A model generated the notes under the pieces. The model was not told the DNA's origin. It was given only the letters and a program-made list of their open reading frames with translations, and ran no database searches. Shown here in pieces: positions 17,872-28,494 of a DNA stretch of 64,000 nucleotides. A program made the translations under genes and the position numbers. Within the stretch, counting starts at the first letter, position 1. Every line of letters starts with the position of its first letter. Source of the stretch: Actinomycetales bacterium UBA1383 (GTDB lineage: Bacteria > Actinomycetota > Actinomycetes > Actinomycetales > Actinomycetaceae); the NCBI GenBank assembly GCA_002305415.1, contig DBQX01000003.1, forward strand, positions 27,715-91,714, given 5' to 3'.

Positions 17872-18513
17872 ATGTCCGAGATGACCGTCGACGTGCATGA
17901 CGCCGCGGGGAAGAAGACCGGGACGGTGTCCCTGCCCGCGGACGTGTTCGACGTGGAGACGAATGTCCCGTTGATCCACCAGGTGGTGACCGCGCAGCTC
18001 GCCGCCGCCCGCCAGGGGACGCACGCCACGCGCACGCGGGGCATGGTCTCCGGTGGCGGCAAGAAGCCGTACAAGCAGAAGGGCACCGGGCGCGCCCGGC
18101 AGGGCTCCATCCGCGCGCCCCAGTTCGCCGGCGGCGGGATCGTCCACGGTCCCCAGCCCCGCGACTACTCGCAGCGGACCCCCAAGAAGATGAAGGCCGC
18201 CGCTCTCCGCGGTGCGCTCTCGGACCGGGCTCGTGCCGGCCGTGTCCATGTGGTGAGCCAGTTCGTCGCGGGTGACACGCCCTCGACCAAGGCTGCCCGC
18301 GCGGCGCTCGCGAACCTCGTCGCGAACCGCTCCGCACTCGTGGTGCTCGAGCGGGGCGACGAGCTGACCGCCCTGTCGCTGCGCAACCTGCCGACCGTTC
18401 ACGTGCTGTGGGCCGACCAGTTGAACACCTACGACGTCCTCGTGAAGGACGACGTGGTGTTCACGGCCGGTGCGCTCAACGCCTTCCTGGGCGGGAGCGA
18501 GGAGGAAGAATGA
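17872..18513 (+). CDS. rplD: 50S ribosomal protein L4
   Basis: A 213-residue protein lining the exit tunnel; in some bacteria it represses its own operon. The extended tunnel loop [22 protein letters not shown] followed by [15 protein letters not shown] is typical. Starts one base after the rplC stop codon, and its TGA overlaps the rplW ATG by four bases. Confidence 0.97.
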   Translation: MSEMTVDVHDAAGKKTGTVSLPADVFDVETNVPLIHQVVTAQLAAARQGTHATRTRGMVSGGGKKPYKQKGTGRARQGSIRAPQFAGGGIVHGPQPRDYSQRTPKKMKAAALRGALSDRARAGRVHVVSQFVAGDTPSTKAARAALANLVANRSALVVLERGDELTALSLRNLPTVHVLWADQLNTYDVLVKDDVVFTAGALNAFLGGSEEEE

Positions 18514-18818
18514 GCATCGAACCTGCCAAGAACCCCCGGGACGTCATCGTCGCCCCGGTGGTCTCCGAGAAGAGCTACAACCTGATCGACGAGGGGAAGT
18601 ACACCTTCATCGTCGACCCGCGCTCGAACAAGACGGAGATCAAGAACGCGATCGAGGCGATCTTCGACGTGAAGGTCGAGACCGTCAACACGGTCAACCG
18701 CGCCGGCAAGACCCGGCGGACCCGGTACGGGCTCGGAAAGCGCAAGAACACCAAGCGCGCGATCGTCACCCTGCGGCCCGGCCAGACCATTGACATCTTC
18801 GGTGAGGTGGTTTCCTGA
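18510..18818 (+). CDS. rplW: 50S ribosomal protein L23
   Basis: A 102-residue protein at the exit of the tunnel, docking site for trigger factor and [42 protein letters not shown] and the [19 protein letters not shown] segment are standard. Start ATG within an ATGA overlap with rplD; its TGA overlaps the rplB ATG by one base. Confidence 0.97.
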   Translation: MSIEPAKNPRDVIVAPVVSEKSYNLIDEGKYTFIVDPRSNKTEIKNAIEAIFDVKVETVNTVNRAGKTRRTRYGLGKRKNTKRAIVTLRPGQTIDIFGEVVS

Positions 18819-19654
18819 TGGGCATCCGCAAGTACAAGCCGACGACCCCTGGCCGGCGCGGCGCCTCGGTCGCCGACTTCGCCGAGATCACGCGGTCCAC
18901 GCCCGAGAAGTCGCTCGTGCGTCCGCTCCCCAAGAACGGGGGCCGCAACGCGTCCGGCCGGATCACGACCCGTCACCAGGGTGGGGGCCACAAGCGTGCC
19001 TACCGGGTCATCGACTTCCGGCGTCACGACAAGGACGGCGTGCCCGCCACGGTGGCGCACATCGAATACGACCCCAACCGCACCGCGCGCATCGCGCTGC
19101 TGCACTACGCGGACGGGGAGAAGCGCTACATCATCGCCCCGAACAACCTCAAGCAGGGCGACCGCGTCGAGGCTGGCCCTGGGGCGGACATCAAGCCGGG
19201 CAACAACCTGCCGCTCCGGAACATCCCCACGGGTACCGTGATCCACGCGATCGAGCTGCGGCCCGGCGGTGGCGCGAAGATCGCCCGCAGCGCGGGTGCG
19301 TCGGTGCAGCTCGTCGCCAAGGAGGGACGGTTCGCGCAGCTGCGCATGCCGTCCGGCGAGATCCGGAACGTGGATGCGCGGTGCCGCGCCTCCATCGGTG
19401 AGGTCGGGAACGCGGAGCAGTCGAACATCAACTGGGGCAAGGCCGGCCGGATGCGGTGGAAGGGCAAGCGGCCCACCGTGCGTGGCGTCGCGATGAACCC
19501 GGTGGACCACCCCCACGGTGGTGGCGAGGGCAAGACCTCAGGTGGCCGCAACCCCGTGAGTCCGTGGGGCCAGCCCGAGGGCCGTACCCGCAAGCCGGGC
19601 AAGCCCAGCGACACAATGATCGTGCGTCGCCGCCGCAGCGGCAAGAAGCGTTGA
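18818..19654 (+). CDS. rplB: 50S ribosomal protein L2
   Basis: A 278-residue protein essential for subunit joining and peptidyl transferase activity. [39 protein letters not shown], and the C-terminal [21 protein letters not shown] with its functional histidine are intact. Overlaps rplW by one base (TGATG). Confidence 0.98.
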   Translation: MGIRKYKPTTPGRRGASVADFAEITRSTPEKSLVRPLPKNGGRNASGRITTRHQGGGHKRAYRVIDFRRHDKDGVPATVAHIEYDPNRTARIALLHYADGEKRYIIAPNNLKQGDRVEAGPGADIKPGNNLPLRNIPTGTVIHAIELRPGGGAKIARSAGASVQLVAKEGRFAQLRMPSGEIRNVDARCRASIGEVGNAEQSNINWGKAGRMRWKGKRPTVRGVAMNPVDHPHGGGEGKTSGGRNPVSPWGQPEGRTRKPGKPSDTMIVRRRRSGKKR

Positions 19655-19669
19655 TAGGGAGCTGTTGAC

Positions 19670-19951
19670 ATGCCACGGAGTCTGAAGAAGGGTCCCTTCG
19701 TCGACGAGCACCTCGCCCGGAAGGTGGAGGCGCAGAACGAGAGGGGCACCAAGACCGTCATCAAGACCTGGTCCCGCCGGTCAGTGATCACCCCCGAGTT
19801 CCTCGGGCACACCTTCGCGGTGCACGACGGGCGCAAGCACGTCCCGGTGTTCATCACCGAGTCGATGGTGGGCCACAAGCTGGGCGAGTTCGCTCCCACC
19901 CGCACCTACCGCGGCCACGACAAGGACGACCGGAAGGCGCGCCGCCGCTGA
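19670..19951 (+). CDS. rpsS: 30S ribosomal protein S19
   Basis: A 93-residue head protein contacting the A-site finger. [42 protein letters not shown] and [26 protein letters not shown] match the family over the full length. 15 nt after rplB. Confidence 0.97.
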   Translation: MPRSLKKGPFVDEHLARKVEAQNERGTKTVIKTWSRRSVITPEFLGHTFAVHDGRKHVPVFITESMVGHKLGEFAPTRTYRGHDKDDRKARRR

Positions 19952-19988
19952 CCGCGGGTGTGCGCGAACGAGAGACAGGCAGGATTCG

Positions 19989-20369
19989 ATGGAAGCCAAG
20001 GCGCAGGCGCGCTACGTCCGCCTCACGCCCCGCAAGGCGCGCCGCATGGTCGATGTGGTGCGCGGCAAGGGAACGCAGGAGGCGATCACCACGCTGCGGT
20101 TCGCCCCGCAGGCCGCGTCCGAGGTCGTGCTCAAGGTGCTCGAGAGTGCGATCGCCAATGCCCGCGTGAAGGCCGAGCAGGCCTCCCAGCGGTTCGACGA
20201 GGACAAGCTCGTCGTCCTCCAGGCCTACGTGGACGAGGGCCCGAGCATGAAGCGGTTCCGGCCGCGTGCCCAGGGGCGCGCCGGGCGCATCCTCAAGCGC
20301 ACGAGCCACATCACGGTCGTGGTGGGCGAGCGCGAACCGAAGTCCAACGTCAAGGAGAGGACCCGATAG
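19989..20369 (+). CDS. rplV: 50S ribosomal protein L22
   Basis: A 126-residue tunnel protein. [19 protein letters not shown] near the start and the beta-hairpin loop [29 protein letters not shown], where macrolide-resistance changes map, are ordinary. Its TAG overlaps the rpsC GTG by one base. Confidence 0.97.
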   Translation: MEAKAQARYVRLTPRKARRMVDVVRGKGTQEAITTLRFAPQAASEVVLKVLESAIANARVKAEQASQRFDEDKLVVLQAYVDEGPSMKRFRPRAQGRAGRILKRTSHITVVVGEREPKSNVKERTR

Positions 20370-21163
20370 TGGGGCAGAAGGTCAACCCGACCGGGTTCCG
20401 GCTCGGCATCACCACTGACCACCGGTCGAGGTGGTTCGCGGACTCCACGAAGGAGGGCCAGCGGTACCGCGACTACGTCCGGGAGGACGTGGCGATCCGG
20501 AAGCTGATGAGCGACACCCTCGAGCGCGCGGGCATCGCGAAGGTGGACATCGAGCGCACCCGCGACCGCGTGCGCGTGGACCTGCACACCGCGCGGCCGG
20601 GCATCGTCATCGGCCGTCGCGGCGCCGAGGCGGACCGCCTGCGCAGCCAGCTCGAGAAGCTGACCGGCAAGCAGGTGCAGCTCAACATCCTCGAGGTGAA
20701 GAACCCCGAGCTGGACGCGCAGCTGGTCGCCCAGGGCATCGCGGAGCAGCTGGCATCCCGCGTGTCCTTCCGCCGCGCGATGCGCAAGGGCATGCAGTCG
20801 GCGCAGCGCGCCGGCGCCAAGGGCGTGCGGGTGCAGTGCTCCGGTCGGCTCGGTGGTGCGGAGATGTCCCGCTCCGAGTTCTACCGGGAGGGCCGGGTGC
20901 CGCTGCACACGCTGCGCGCCAACATCGACTACGGCTTCCACGAGGCCCGTACCACCTTCGGCCGCATCGGCGTGAAGGTGTGGATCTACAAGGGCGACGT
21001 CACCGAGAAGGAATTCGCCCGGGAGCAGGCGGACGCCGCACCCCGCGGCCGCCGTCCCGAGCGGCGTGGCACCACGCGGCGCCCGAACCGCCGCGAGGAC
21101 GGCGCGGCCGACGCCCCGGAGGCCCCGGCCGCCGTCGCCGAAGAAACCCCCACGGAGGTCTGA
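20369..21163 (+). CDS. rpsC: 30S ribosomal protein S3
   Basis: A 264-residue mRNA-entry-site protein. [23 protein letters not shown] at the start, a KH domain with [15 protein letters not shown], then the C-terminal domain ([17 protein letters not shown]...[23 protein letters not shown]). An Arg/Glu/Ala-rich tail of about 50 residues follows, longer than in E. coli but common in actinobacteria. The GTG overlaps the rplV stop by one base. Confidence 0.97.
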   Translation: MGQKVNPTGFRLGITTDHRSRWFADSTKEGQRYRDYVREDVAIRKLMSDTLERAGIAKVDIERTRDRVRVDLHTARPGIVIGRRGAEADRLRSQLEKLTGKQVQLNILEVKNPELDAQLVAQGIAEQLASRVSFRRAMRKGMQSAQRAGAKGVRVQCSGRLGGAEMSRSEFYREGRVPLHTLRANIDYGFHEARTTFGRIGVKVWIYKGDVTEKEFAREQADAAPRGRRPERRGTTRRPNRREDGAADAPEAPAAVAEETPTEV

Positions 21164-21166
21164 GCG

Positions 21167-21586
21167 ATGCTTATCCCTCGTCGCACCAAACACCGCAAGC
21201 AGCACCACCCGAAGCGCTCGGGGGCTGCCAAGGGCGGCACCACGATCGCCTTCGGCGACTACGGCATCCAGGCACTCGAGCCTGCCTACGTCACGAACCG
21301 CCAGATCGAGGCCGCGCGTATCGCGATGACCCGTCACGTGAAGCGTGGCGGCAAGGTCTGGATCAACATCTTCCCGGACCGCCCGATCACGAAGAAGCCC
21401 GCCGAGACCCGGATGGGTTCCGGCAAGGGCTCCCCGGAGTGGTGGGTGGCCAACGTGAAGCCCGGACGGGTGATGTTCGAGCTGAGCGGAGTGCCTGAGC
21501 CCCTGGCCCGGGAGGCCATGAGCAGGGCGATGCACAAGCTCCCCATGAAGACCCGCTTCATCAGCCGCGAAGGTGGTGAGATCTGA
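21167..21586 (+). CDS. rplP: 50S ribosomal protein L16
   Basis: A 139-residue protein near the A-site tRNA elbow. [57 protein letters not shown] and the [24 protein letters not shown] segment are standard. Three nt after rpsC; its TGA overlaps the rpmC ATG by one base. Confidence 0.97.
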   Translation: MLIPRRTKHRKQHHPKRSGAAKGGTTIAFGDYGIQALEPAYVTNRQIEAARIAMTRHVKRGGKVWINIFPDRPITKKPAETRMGSGKGSPEWWVANVKPGRVMFELSGVPEPLAREAMSRAMHKLPMKTRFISREGGEI

Positions 21587-21843
21587 TGGCGATCGGTTCC
21601 AAGGGGCTCTTCCCCGATGACCTGGACACCATGGACAACGAGAAGCTCGCGGCCGAGCTCGCGAAGGCGAAGGCCGAGCTGTTCAACCTGCGGTTCTCCC
21701 ACGCCACTGGCCAGCTGGAGGACCACGGTCGACTGAAGGCGGTCCGCAAGGACATCGCACGTATCTACACCATCGTGCGCGAGCGTGAGCTCGGTATCCG
21801 GACCGCCCCGAGCAACGAGAAGGCAGCGAAGAAGAAGAAATGA
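21586..21843 (+). CDS. rpmC: 50S ribosomal protein L29
   Basis: An 85-residue small protein near the tunnel exit. The conserved core is [45 protein letters not shown]; the N-terminal 15 residues and the lysine-rich tail are variable. It overlaps rplP by one base and rpsQ by four. Confidence 0.95.
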   Translation: MAIGSKGLFPDDLDTMDNEKLAAELAKAKAELFNLRFSHATGQLEDHGRLKAVRKDIARIYTIVRERELGIRTAPSNEKAAKKKK

Positions 21844-22121
21844 GCACGAACGAGGCGCAGGCGGCGCCGGTCCGGAACCAGCGCAAGACGCGGTCCGGCT
21901 ACGTCGTCTCGGACAAGATGGACAAGACGATCGTCGTCGAGCTCGAGGACCGGGTGATGCACCCGATGTACGGCAAGGTCGTGCGGCGGACGAAGAAGGT
22001 CAAGGCGCACGACGAGAACAACAGTGCGGGCGTGGGCGACCTCGTCCGCATCATGGAGACCAGGCCGCTCTCCGCCACGAAGCGCTGGCGGCTCGTGACC
22101 ATCATCGAGAAGGCCAAGTAG
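21840..22121 (+). CDS. rpsQ: 30S ribosomal protein S17
   Basis: A 93-residue primary 16S rRNA-binding protein. [37 protein letters not shown] and [21 protein letters not shown] are the expected OB-fold segments, after a short acidic start. ATGA overlap with rpmC. A 63-nt spacer, longer than most here, separates it from rplN. Confidence 0.97.
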   Translation: MSTNEAQAAPVRNQRKTRSGYVVSDKMDKTIVVELEDRVMHPMYGKVVRRTKKVKAHDENNSAGVGDLVRIMETRPLSATKRWRLVTIIEKAK

Positions 22122-22184
22122 CCTTCAGCAGTTCGGCCAGGCTCGGACCCACCCGAGAACCGGCACGACGACAGGAGAAAAGCA

Positions 22185-22553
22185 ATGATCCAGCAGGAGA
22201 CGCGGCTGAAGGTCGCCGACAACACGGGTGCGAAGGAACTCCTCTGCATCCGCGTTCTCGGTGGCTCCGGTCGGCGCTATGCCGGCATCGGTGACATCAT
22301 CGTCGCCACCGTGAAGGACGCCATCCCGGGTGGCAACGTCAAGAAGGGCGACGTCGTGAAGGCCGTCGTGGTCCGCACGACGAAGGAACGCCGCCGGCCC
22401 GACGGGTCCTACATCCGCTTCGACGAGAACGCGGCGGTGATCCTCAAGAACGATGGCGAGCCTCGCGGGACGCGCATCTTCGGCCCGGTCGGCCGTGAAC
22501 TGCGCGACAAGAGGTTCATGCGCATCATCTCGCTCGCACCGGAGGTGCTGTGA
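22185..22553 (+). CDS. rplN: 50S ribosomal protein L14
   Basis: A 122-residue subunit-interface protein that also binds Rsf[38 protein letters not shown] and the C-terminal [28 protein letters not shown] are standard. ACAGGAGAAAAGC precedes the ATG. Its TGA overlaps the rplX ATG by one base. Confidence 0.98.
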   Translation: MIQQETRLKVADNTGAKELLCIRVLGGSGRRYAGIGDIIVATVKDAIPGGNVKKGDVVKAVVVRTTKERRRPDGSYIRFDENAAVILKNDGEPRGTRIFGPVGRELRDKRFMRIISLAPEVL

Positions 22554-22894
22554 TGGCAAAGATCAAGAAGGGCGACCAGGTCATCGTGATCGCCGGTCGT
22601 GACAAGGGCAAGACCGGCCGCGTGCTCGAGGTCCACACCGGCACGAACCGTGTGGTCGTGGAGGGCGTGCAGCGGGTCAAGCGGCACACCAAGGTGGGCC
22701 AGTCCCAGCGCGGGGCCCGGACGGGCGGCATCGAGACCGTTGAGGCACCGATCCACATCTCGAACGTGATGCTGGTCGACCCTGAGACCAAGAAGGGCAC
22801 CCGGGTCGGATACCGCGAGGAGACTGTCGAGCGCAACGGCCGGCAGCGTACCGTGCGGATCCGGTACGCCAAGCGATCCGGTAAGGACATCTGA
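22553..22894 (+). CDS. rplX: 50S ribosomal protein L24
   Basis: A 113-residue assembly initiator. A KOW motif opens it ([27 protein letters not shown]), followed by [31 protein letters not shown]. The ATG is preferred over the GTG directly before it because it forms the TGATG overlap seen repeatedly in this operon. Confidence 0.97.
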   Translation: MAKIKKGDQVIVIAGRDKGKTGRVLEVHTGTNRVVVEGVQRVKRHTKVGQSQRGARTGGIETVEAPIHISNVMLVDPETKKGTRVGYREETVERNGRQRTVRIRYAKRSGKDI

Positions 22895-23583
22895 TGGCAA
22901 AGACTGCACAGAAGGCACCCGCGAAGAAGGGCACGCCGGCCCGGAAGCCCGTTCAGGGCAAGCCGCCCGCCAAGCCGAGCACCGGGGCAGCCCCGGCGGC
23001 GTTCAAGGGGGCAACCGGCCAGCGGAGCTCGGCGGAGGAGACGCCGCGGTTGAAGGCGCGGTACCGCGACGAGATCGTTCCCGCCCTCCACGAGGAGTTC
23101 AAGTACGCGAACGTGAACCAGGTCGCGGGCCTGGCGAAGATCGTCGTGAACATGGGCGTGGGCGAGGCGGCCCGGGACTCGAAGCTCATCGAGGGTGCGA
23201 TCGCCGACCTGGCGGCCATCACCGGGCAGAAGCCGCAGGTGACAAAGGCACGCAAGTCCATCGCGCAGTTCAAGCTCCGCGAGGGGATGCCGATCGGCGC
23301 GCACGTGACGCTGCGGGGTGACCGCATGTGGGAGTTCCTCGACCGCCTGCTCTCGCTCGCACTGCCGCGGATCCGCGACTTCCGTGGGCTGTCCCCGAAG
23401 CAGTTCGACGGCAGCGGGAACTACACGTTCGGGCTCACGGAGCAGTCGATGTTCCACGAGATCGACCAGGACCGCATCGACCGGGTCCGTGGCATGGACA
23501 TCACGGTCGTGACGACCGCGAAGACCGATGAGGAAGGCCGCTCGCTCCTCCGGCGCCTCGGCTTCCCGTTCAAGGAGGACTGA
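22894..23583 (+). CDS. rplE: 50S ribosomal protein L5 with a long N-terminal extension
   Basis: A 5S rRNA-binding protein of 229 residues, about 45 longer than usual. The extra N-terminal part (about residues 1-46) is rich in Lys, Ala, Pro and Gly and looks disordered. The conserved protein begins at [27 protein letters not shown] and runs to [14 protein letters not shown]. The ATG at 22894 is supported by the TGATG overlap with rplX; no internal start with a ribosome binding site is obvious before residue 47. Confidence 0.95.
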   Translation: MAKTAQKAPAKKGTPARKPVQGKPPAKPSTGAAPAAFKGATGQRSSAEETPRLKARYRDEIVPALHEEFKYANVNQVAGLAKIVVNMGVGEAARDSKLIEGAIADLAAITGQKPQVTKARKSIAQFKLREGMPIGAHVTLRGDRMWEFLDRLLSLALPRIRDFRGLSPKQFDGSGNYTFGLTEQSMFHEIDQDRIDRVRGMDITVVTTAKTDEEGRSLLRRLGFPFKED

Positions 23584-23584
23584 A

Positions 23585-23770
23585 GTGGCGAAGACCGCTC
23601 TGATCAACAAGGCGAACCGCAAGCCCAAGTACGCGGTGCGCGCCTACAGCCGGTGCCAGCGGTGCGGACGGCCCCGCTCGGTCTACCGGAAGTTCGGGCT
23701 GTGCCGAGTGTGCCTGCGCGAGATGGCCCTCCGCGGCCAGCTCCCGGGCGTGACGAAGTCCAGCTGGTAA
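23585..23770 (+). CDS. rpsZ: 30S ribosomal protein S14, type Z (zinc-binding)
   Basis: A 61-residue S14 with the zinc ribbon Cys24-x2-Cys27...Cys40-x2-Cys43 (CQRCGRP...CRVC), the ancestral zinc form. Actinobacteria often keep a second, zinc-free S14 elsewhere for zinc starvation; none is in this window. Start GTG one base after the rplE stop codon. Confidence 0.97.
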   Translation: MAKTALINKANRKPKYAVRAYSRCQRCGRPRSVYRKFGLCRVCLREMALRGQLPGVTKSSW

Positions 23771-23830
23771 ACCACTACGTCGCAGGTCCGCGGCCGCGGA
23801 AACCCCGACGAGGAAGGGCGAAGGCCCACC

Positions 23831-24229
23831 ATGACAATGACTGATCCCATCGCGGACATGCTCACGCGTTTGCGGAACGCCAACTCGGCGCACCACGAGA
23901 GCGTCAGCATGCCGTACTCGAAGCTCAAGGCGTCGATCGCGGAGATCCTCACCCGGGAGGGGTACATCGCGGGCTGGTCCGCGAAGGACCTCGAGGTGGG
24001 CAAGGAGCTCACGCTGACCCTGAAGTTCGGTCCCAACCGGGAGCGCGCGATCGCTGGCGTGCGGCGCATCTCGAAGCCGGGACTGCGCGTCTACGCGAAG
24101 TCCACCAACCTTCCCAGGGTTCTCGGTGGCCTCGGGGTCGCGATCCTGTCCACCTCCTCCGGTCTGCTGACAGACCGCGAGGCCGAGAACAAGGGTGTGG
24201 GCGGGGAAGTCCTCGCCTTCATCTGGTGA
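23831..24229 (+). CDS. rpsH: 30S ribosomal protein S8
   Basis: A 132-residue 16S rRNA-binding protein and, in E. coli, repressor of the spc operon. [40 protein letters not shown] and the C-terminal [31 protein letters not shown] are standard. The first of two close ATGs fits actinobacterial S8 (MTMTDP). Confidence 0.97.
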   Translation: MTMTDPIADMLTRLRNANSAHHESVSMPYSKLKASIAEILTREGYIAGWSAKDLEVGKELTLTLKFGPNRERAIAGVRRISKPGLRVYAKSTNLPRVLGGLGVAILSTSSGLLTDREAENKGVGGEVLAFIW

Positions 24230-24248
24230 CCGGAAAGGAGAAGCGGAC

Positions 24249-24788
24249 ATGTCGCGAATTGGCAGGAATCCCATTCCGGTCCCGGCCGGCGTCGACGTCG
24301 CGATCGACGGCCAGGTCGTCACCGTCACGGGCCCGAAGGGCACGTTGTCGCACACCGTCCCGGCGCCGATCGTGGTGTCGCGGGGCGAGACCGGCGCGGT
24401 GCTCGTCACCCGGCCCGACGACGAACGGCGCTCGCGCTCGCTGCACGGCCTGACGCGGACCCTCATCAACAACATGGTCGTGGGCGTGACACAGGGCTAC
24501 GAGAAGAAGCTCGAGATCGTCGGCACCGGCTACCGGGTGGTCGCCAAGGGTGACGACCTCGAGTTCGCACTCGGGTTCTCCCACCCCGTCGTCATCACGC
24601 CGCCGGACGGCATCACCTTCTCGGTCCAGGGCCCGACCAGGTTCACCGTGTCGGGAATCTCGAAGCAGCAGGTGGGCGAGGTCGCCGCCAACATCCGCAA
24701 GCTGCGCAAGCCGGAACCCTACAAGGGCAAGGGCGTGCGGTATGCGGGCGAGGTCGTGCGGCGCAAGGTCGGAAAGGCTGGTAAGTAG
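24249..24788 (+). CDS. rplF: 50S ribosomal protein L6
   Basis: A 179-residue protein near the sarcin-ricin loop. [33 protein letters not shown] and the C-terminal [31 protein letters not shown] are standard. Start ATG at 24249 with GGAAAGGAGAAG upstream. Confidence 0.97.
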   Translation: MSRIGRNPIPVPAGVDVAIDGQVVTVTGPKGTLSHTVPAPIVVSRGETGAVLVTRPDDERRSRSLHGLTRTLINNMVVGVTQGYEKKLEIVGTGYRVVAKGDDLEFALGFSHPVVITPPDGITFSVQGPTRFTVSGISKQQVGEVAANIRKLRKPEPYKGKGVRYAGEVVRRKVGKAGK

Positions 24789-24791
24789 GCC

Positions 24792-25163
24792 ATGGCAGTT
24801 TCCATCAAGGGCAAGGGCAAGGCCATCAGCCGGTCCCGCCGCCATCTCCGGGTACGCAAGAAGGTCGCTGGCACGGCAACGCGCCCCCGGCTCGTGGTCT
24901 CCCGCTCGAACCGCCACATGGTGGCTCAGCTGGTGGACGACACCACCGGCCACACGCTCGTGTCCGCCTCGACACTCGAGGTTGACATGCGCGCGTCTGA
25001 CGGCACAAAGACGGACAAGGCGCGGAAGGTCGGCCAGCTGATCGCACTGCGCTCGAAGAGCGCGGGCATCGAGGCCGCCGTGTTCGACCGCGGCGGGAAC
25101 AAGTACCACGGCCGGGTGGCCGCCGTCGCTGACGGCGCCCGCGACGGCGGGCTCAGCCTGTAA
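24792..25163 (+). CDS. rplR: 50S ribosomal protein L18
   Basis: A 123-residue 5S rRNA-binding protein. A basic start ([38 protein letters not shown]) and the C-terminal [25 protein letters not shown] are the family signature. Three nt after rplF. Confidence 0.97.
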   Translation: MAVSIKGKGKAISRSRRHLRVRKKVAGTATRPRLVVSRSNRHMVAQLVDDTTGHTLVSASTLEVDMRASDGTKTDKARKVGQLIALRSKSAGIEAAVFDRGGNKYHGRVAAVADGARDGGLSL

Positions 25164-25191
25164 CCAACGAACGAGAGCAGAGGAAGATCTG

Positions 25192-25884
25192 ATGGCTGCA
25201 CAGCAGCGAAGCAGGGCCGGCTCCGGCACGGAGGCCGCAGGCGAGGGCCGCGAGTCCCGCAGCGAGCGGCGGGAGTCCCGCCGGGACAGCACATCGCGGC
25301 GTACCGAGGAGAAGAGCCAATACCTGGAGCGCGTCGTCGCGATCAATCGCGTCGCCAAGGTCGTCAAGGGTGGGCGGCGGTTCTCCTTCACCGCCCTGGT
25401 CGTGGTCGGTGACGGCGACGGCACGGTCGGCGTCGGGTACGGCAAGGCCAAGGAGGTGCCCGCCGCGATCGCCAAGGGCGTCGAGGAGGCCAAGAAGCAC
25501 TTCTTCTCGGTGCCACGCATCGGCCGCACCATCCCGCACGAGGTGCGGGGAGAGGCAGCCGCGGGCGTCGTGTTCCTCAGGCCCGCGTCCCCGGGTACCG
25601 GGGTCATCGCCGGCGGTCCTGTCCGGGCCGTCCTCGAGTGCGCGGGGATCCACGACATCCTGAGCAAGTCGATGGGATCGGACAACGCGATCAACATCGT
25701 CCACGCGACCGTGGCCGCTTTGCGGCTGCTCGAGCAGCCCGAGGCGGTCGCCGCCCGCCGTGGCCTCCCGCTGGAGCACGTGGCTCCCGCCGGGTTGCTG
25801 CGTGCCCGGGCGCGCGCGGACGAGCGGGCCCGGCACGAGGCCGACATCAAGCTCGCCGAGGCCAACGCAGGAGCAGGTGCATGA
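25192..25884 (+). CDS. rpsE: 30S ribosomal protein S5
   Basis: A 230-residue decoding-fidelity protein. A Ser/Arg/Glu-rich N-terminal extension of about 40 residues precedes the double-stranded RNA-binding domain ([50 protein letters not shown]) and the C-terminal domain ([27 protein letters not shown]). Extension typical of actinobacteria. ATGA overlap with rpmD. Confidence 0.97.
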   Translation: MAAQQRSRAGSGTEAAGEGRESRSERRESRRDSTSRRTEEKSQYLERVVAINRVAKVVKGGRRFSFTALVVVGDGDGTVGVGYGKAKEVPAAIAKGVEEAKKHFFSVPRIGRTIPHEVRGEAAAGVVFLRPASPGTGVIAGGPVRAVLECAGIHDILSKSMGSDNAINIVHATVAALRLLEQPEAVAARRGLPLEHVAPAGLLRARARADERARHEADIKLAEANAGAGA

Positions 25885-26060
25885 TGCTCAAGGTGACCCA
25901 GATCAAGTCCGCCATCGGCGGCAAGCAGAACCAGCGTGACACGCTGCGGTCCCTCGGCCTGCGCCGGATCGGCCAGTCGGTCGAGCGGCCGGACGACGAG
26001 GTGACGCGCGGCATGATCCGGACGGTGGCCCACCTGGTCTCCGTCGAGGAGGTGAAGTGA
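25881..26060 (+). CDS. rpmD: 50S ribosomal protein L30
   Basis: A 59-residue protein: [37 protein letters not shown], then [15 protein letters not shown]. Two adjacent ATGs (25881 and 25884) both overlap the rpsE stop codon; the first is used because GGAG lies 7 nt upstream. Its TGA overlaps the rplO ATG. Confidence 0.95.
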   Translation: MMLKVTQIKSAIGGKQNQRDTLRSLGLRRIGQSVERPDDEVTRGMIRTVAHLVSVEEVK

Positions 26061-26515
26061 TGGCCGAGAAGGTCAACGTGCTGAAGGTCCACCACCTGCG
26101 CCCCGCTCCCGGCGCCAAGACGGCGAAGACCCGGGTTGGGCGCGGTGAGGGCTCCAAGGGCAAGACGGCCGGCCGGGGCACCAAGGGAACGAAGGCGCGC
26201 TACCAGGTGCCTGCCCGCTTCGAGGGTGGCCAGATGCCCCTGCACATGCGGCTTCCCAAGCTGCGTGGCTTCAAGAACCCGTTCCGGGTGGAGTACCAGG
26301 TCGTGAACCTCGAGAAGCTCGCTGAGCTCTTCCCGGAGGGCGGGCGCGTCGAGGTGGCCGACCTCGTCGAGAAGGGCGCCGTGCGCAAGGGGCACCTCGT
26401 CAAGGTCCTCGGCACCGGGGAGGTCTCCGCTGCCTACGAGCTTGAGGTCGACGCGTGGTCGAACTCCGCGAAGCAGAAGATCGAGGCTGCTGGCGGCAGC
26501 ATCGCGCAGCCGTAG
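26060..26515 (+). CDS. rplO: 50S ribosomal protein L15
   Basis: A 151-residue assembly protein. [40 protein letters not shown] is the glycine-rich rRNA-binding start and [23 protein letters not shown] the next conserved block. Last gene of the overlapping spc run, followed by a perfect terminator hairpin. secY, which directly follows rplO in most bacteria, is here given its own promoter region. Confidence 0.97.
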   Translation: MAEKVNVLKVHHLRPAPGAKTAKTRVGRGEGSKGKTAGRGTKGTKARYQVPARFEGGQMPLHMRLPKLRGFKNPFRVEYQVVNLEKLAELFPEGGRVEVADLVEKGAVRKGHLVKVLGTGEVSAAYELEVDAWSNSAKQKIEAAGGSIAQP

Positions 26516-26533
26516 GACCCACATCCCACGCAC

Positions 26534-26562
26534 CCTGCCCCCGTGACGCGCACGGGGGCAGG
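26534..26562 (+). terminator. Terminator after rplO
   Basis: A perfect 12-bp stem (26534-26545 with 26551-26562) around ACGCG, followed by TGTGTT. Separates the spc ribosomal genes from secY. Confidence 0.75.
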
Positions 26563-26599
26563 TGTGTTACGGGCGGGCTGGCTGCCCGGACAATCACGA

Positions 26600-26605
26600 T
26601 AGGCT
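26600..26605 (+). promoter_or_regulatory. Candidate -10 box of secY-adk-map
   Basis: TAGGCT fits TANNNT and lies 36 nt before secY, directly after the rplO terminator. No clear -35 at 17-18 bp. Confidence 0.45.
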
Positions 26606-26641
26606 GGACGGTGGGCTGAGGCCCGCAGCCGAGGAGGTACA

Positions 26642-27931
26642 TTGCTCAGCGCATTCGCACAGGCCTTCCGGACGCCTGACCTGAGACGCAAGCTGCTGTT
26701 CACGTTGGGGATCATGGCCCTGTTCCGCCTGGGGGCCTTCATCCCCGCTCCCGGAGTGAGCTACGCCAACGTGCAGCAGTGCGCGGCCGCGTCGTCCAAC
26801 TCGATCATGGACATGGTCAACCTGTTCTCGGGCGGCGGACTCCTGCAGCTGTCGGTGTTCGCGCTGGGCATCATGCCCTACATCACCGCGTCGATCATCA
26901 TCCAGCTGCTGCGGGTCGCGATCCCGCGGTTCGAGGAACTGCACAAAGAGGGTCAGGCAGGGACCGCGAAGCTCACGCAGTACACGCGCTACCTGACGCT
27001 CGGGCTGGGCCTCCTGCAGTCGGTCACCGTCGTCACCCTCGCCATCTCCGACCGGCTGTACCCGGGCTGCCCGGTCAGCCCGATCCCGGATGAGTCGCCG
27101 TGGAACCTGTTCCTCGTGGTGCTGGCCATGACCGTGGGTACCGGCCTGATCATGTGGCTCGGCGAGCTGATCACGGAGCGCGGCGTCGGCAACGGGATGT
27201 CGCTGCTCATCTTCACGTCGATCGTGGCGTCCTTCCCGGCCCAGATGATCTCGCTCGCGGGTGGCGCCAACGGCTTCGCCAACCTGACCATCATGCTGCT
27301 GGTCATCCTGCTCATCACCCTCGCGGTGGTGTTCGTGGAGCAGTCCCAGCGCCGGATCCCGGTCCAGTATGCGAAGCGGATGGTCGGGCGGCGGCTGTAC
27401 GGCGGGTCCACCACCTACATCCCGCTGCGCATCAACCAGGCGGGCGTGATCCCCGTGATCTTCGCGTCCTCGATTCTCCAGATCCCCGTGCTGGCCGCGC
27501 AGTTCGCACCCACGGCACCCTGGTCGCTCTGGCTGCAGGAGCACTTCCTGGTGAGGCAGGGCGTGTGGTACATGCTGGTCTACGGACTGCTGATCGTGTT
27601 CTTCGCCTTCTTCTACACCTCCATCACCTTCAACCCGGAGGAGGTGGCCGACAACATGAAGCGCTACGGCGGCTTCATCCCGGGCATCCGGGCGGGCAAG
27701 CCCACCGCCGACTACCTCAACTACGTGATGACCCGGCTCACCTGGCCGGGCTCGATCTACCTGGCGATCGTGGCCCTCGTCCCGGTTGTCGTGATCGCCT
27801 CCATGGGCGTCTCCCAATCCATGCAGTTCGGAGGAACGACCATCATGATCATGGTGGGCGTGGGACTGCAGACGGTGAAGGAGATCGACTCGCAGCTGCA
27901 GCAACGCCACTACGAAGGGTTCCTCCAATGA
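26642..27931 (+). CDS. secY: Preprotein translocase subunit SecY
   Basis: A 429-residue channel protein of the Sec translocase with ten predicted membrane spans. Landmarks are LSAFAQAFRTPDLRRKLLFTLGIMALFRLGAFIPAPGV, the LFSGGGLLQLSVFALGIMPYITASIIIQLL plug/gate region, the cytoplasmic loop SQRRIPVQYAKR and FNPEEVADNMKRYGGFIPGIRAGKPT. The TTG start has a strong GAGGAGGT site. ATGA overlap with adk. Confidence 0.97.
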   Translation: MLSAFAQAFRTPDLRRKLLFTLGIMALFRLGAFIPAPGVSYANVQQCAAASSNSIMDMVNLFSGGGLLQLSVFALGIMPYITASIIIQLLRVAIPRFEELHKEGQAGTAKLTQYTRYLTLGLGLLQSVTVVTLAISDRLYPGCPVSPIPDESPWNLFLVVLAMTVGTGLIMWLGELITERGVGNGMSLLIFTSIVASFPAQMISLAGGANGFANLTIMLLVILLITLAVVFVEQSQRRIPVQYAKRMVGRRLYGGSTTYIPLRINQAGVIPVIFASSILQIPVLAAQFAPTAPWSLWLQEHFLVRQGVWYMLVYGLLIVFFAFFYTSITFNPEEVADNMKRYGGFIPGIRAGKPTADYLNYVMTRLTWPGSIYLAIVALVPVVVIASMGVSQSMQFGGTTIMIMVGVGLQTVKEIDSQLQQRHYEGFLQ

Positions 27932-28494
27932 GCCGGAGACTCGTGGTCCTGGGCGCTCCCGGGGCAGGCAAGGGGACACAGGCAGCCCGTATCAGCGAGC
28001 ACCTGGGAATCCCCACCATCTCGACCGGTGCGCTGTTCCGGTCCCACATGGCCGCGAGGGACGAGCTCGGCACACTCGTCGCGGGCTACATCGACGCCGG
28101 CAACCTCGTCCCGGATGAGGTGACGACCCGTATGGTGGCTGAGCGACTCGCCGAGCCGGACGTCGTGGAGGGCTTCATCCTCGACGGCTACCCGCGCAAC
28201 CTGGCCCAGGCGGAGCAGCTCGACGTGATGCTCGCCGACAGGCCGCTCGACGCCGTCGTGGAGTTCGTCGTGGACACGGAGGCCGTGGTCGAGCGGCTGC
28301 TGCGGCGCGCCGAGATCGAGGGCAGGAGCGACGACACCGCGGACGTCATCCGTCACCGCATCGAGGTCTACCACGAGAACACGGCCCCGCTCGTCGATCA
28401 CTACCGGGGCCGCGGGCTCCTCCTCGAGGTGGACGCGATGGGACAGATCGACGACGTCACGGAACGCACCCTGGCTGCCCTGGAGAACGCGTAG
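27928..28494 (+). CDS. adk: Adenylate kinase
   Basis: A 188-residue enzyme interconverting ATP + AMP and 2 ADP. The P-loop is GAPGAGKGTQ (9-18), with the AMP-binding TGALFR segment and GFILDGYPRN. The LID is short with no zinc cysteines, the short form usual in actinobacteria. ATGA overlap with secY; its TAG is directly followed by the map GTG. Confidence 0.97.
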   Translation: MSRRLVVLGAPGAGKGTQAARISEHLGIPTISTGALFRSHMAARDELGTLVAGYIDAGNLVPDEVTTRMVAERLAEPDVVEGFILDGYPRNLAQAEQLDVMLADRPLDAVVEFVVDTEAVVERLLRRAEIEGRSDDTADVIRHRIEVYHENTAPLVDHYRGRGLLLEVDAMGQIDDVTERTLAALENA

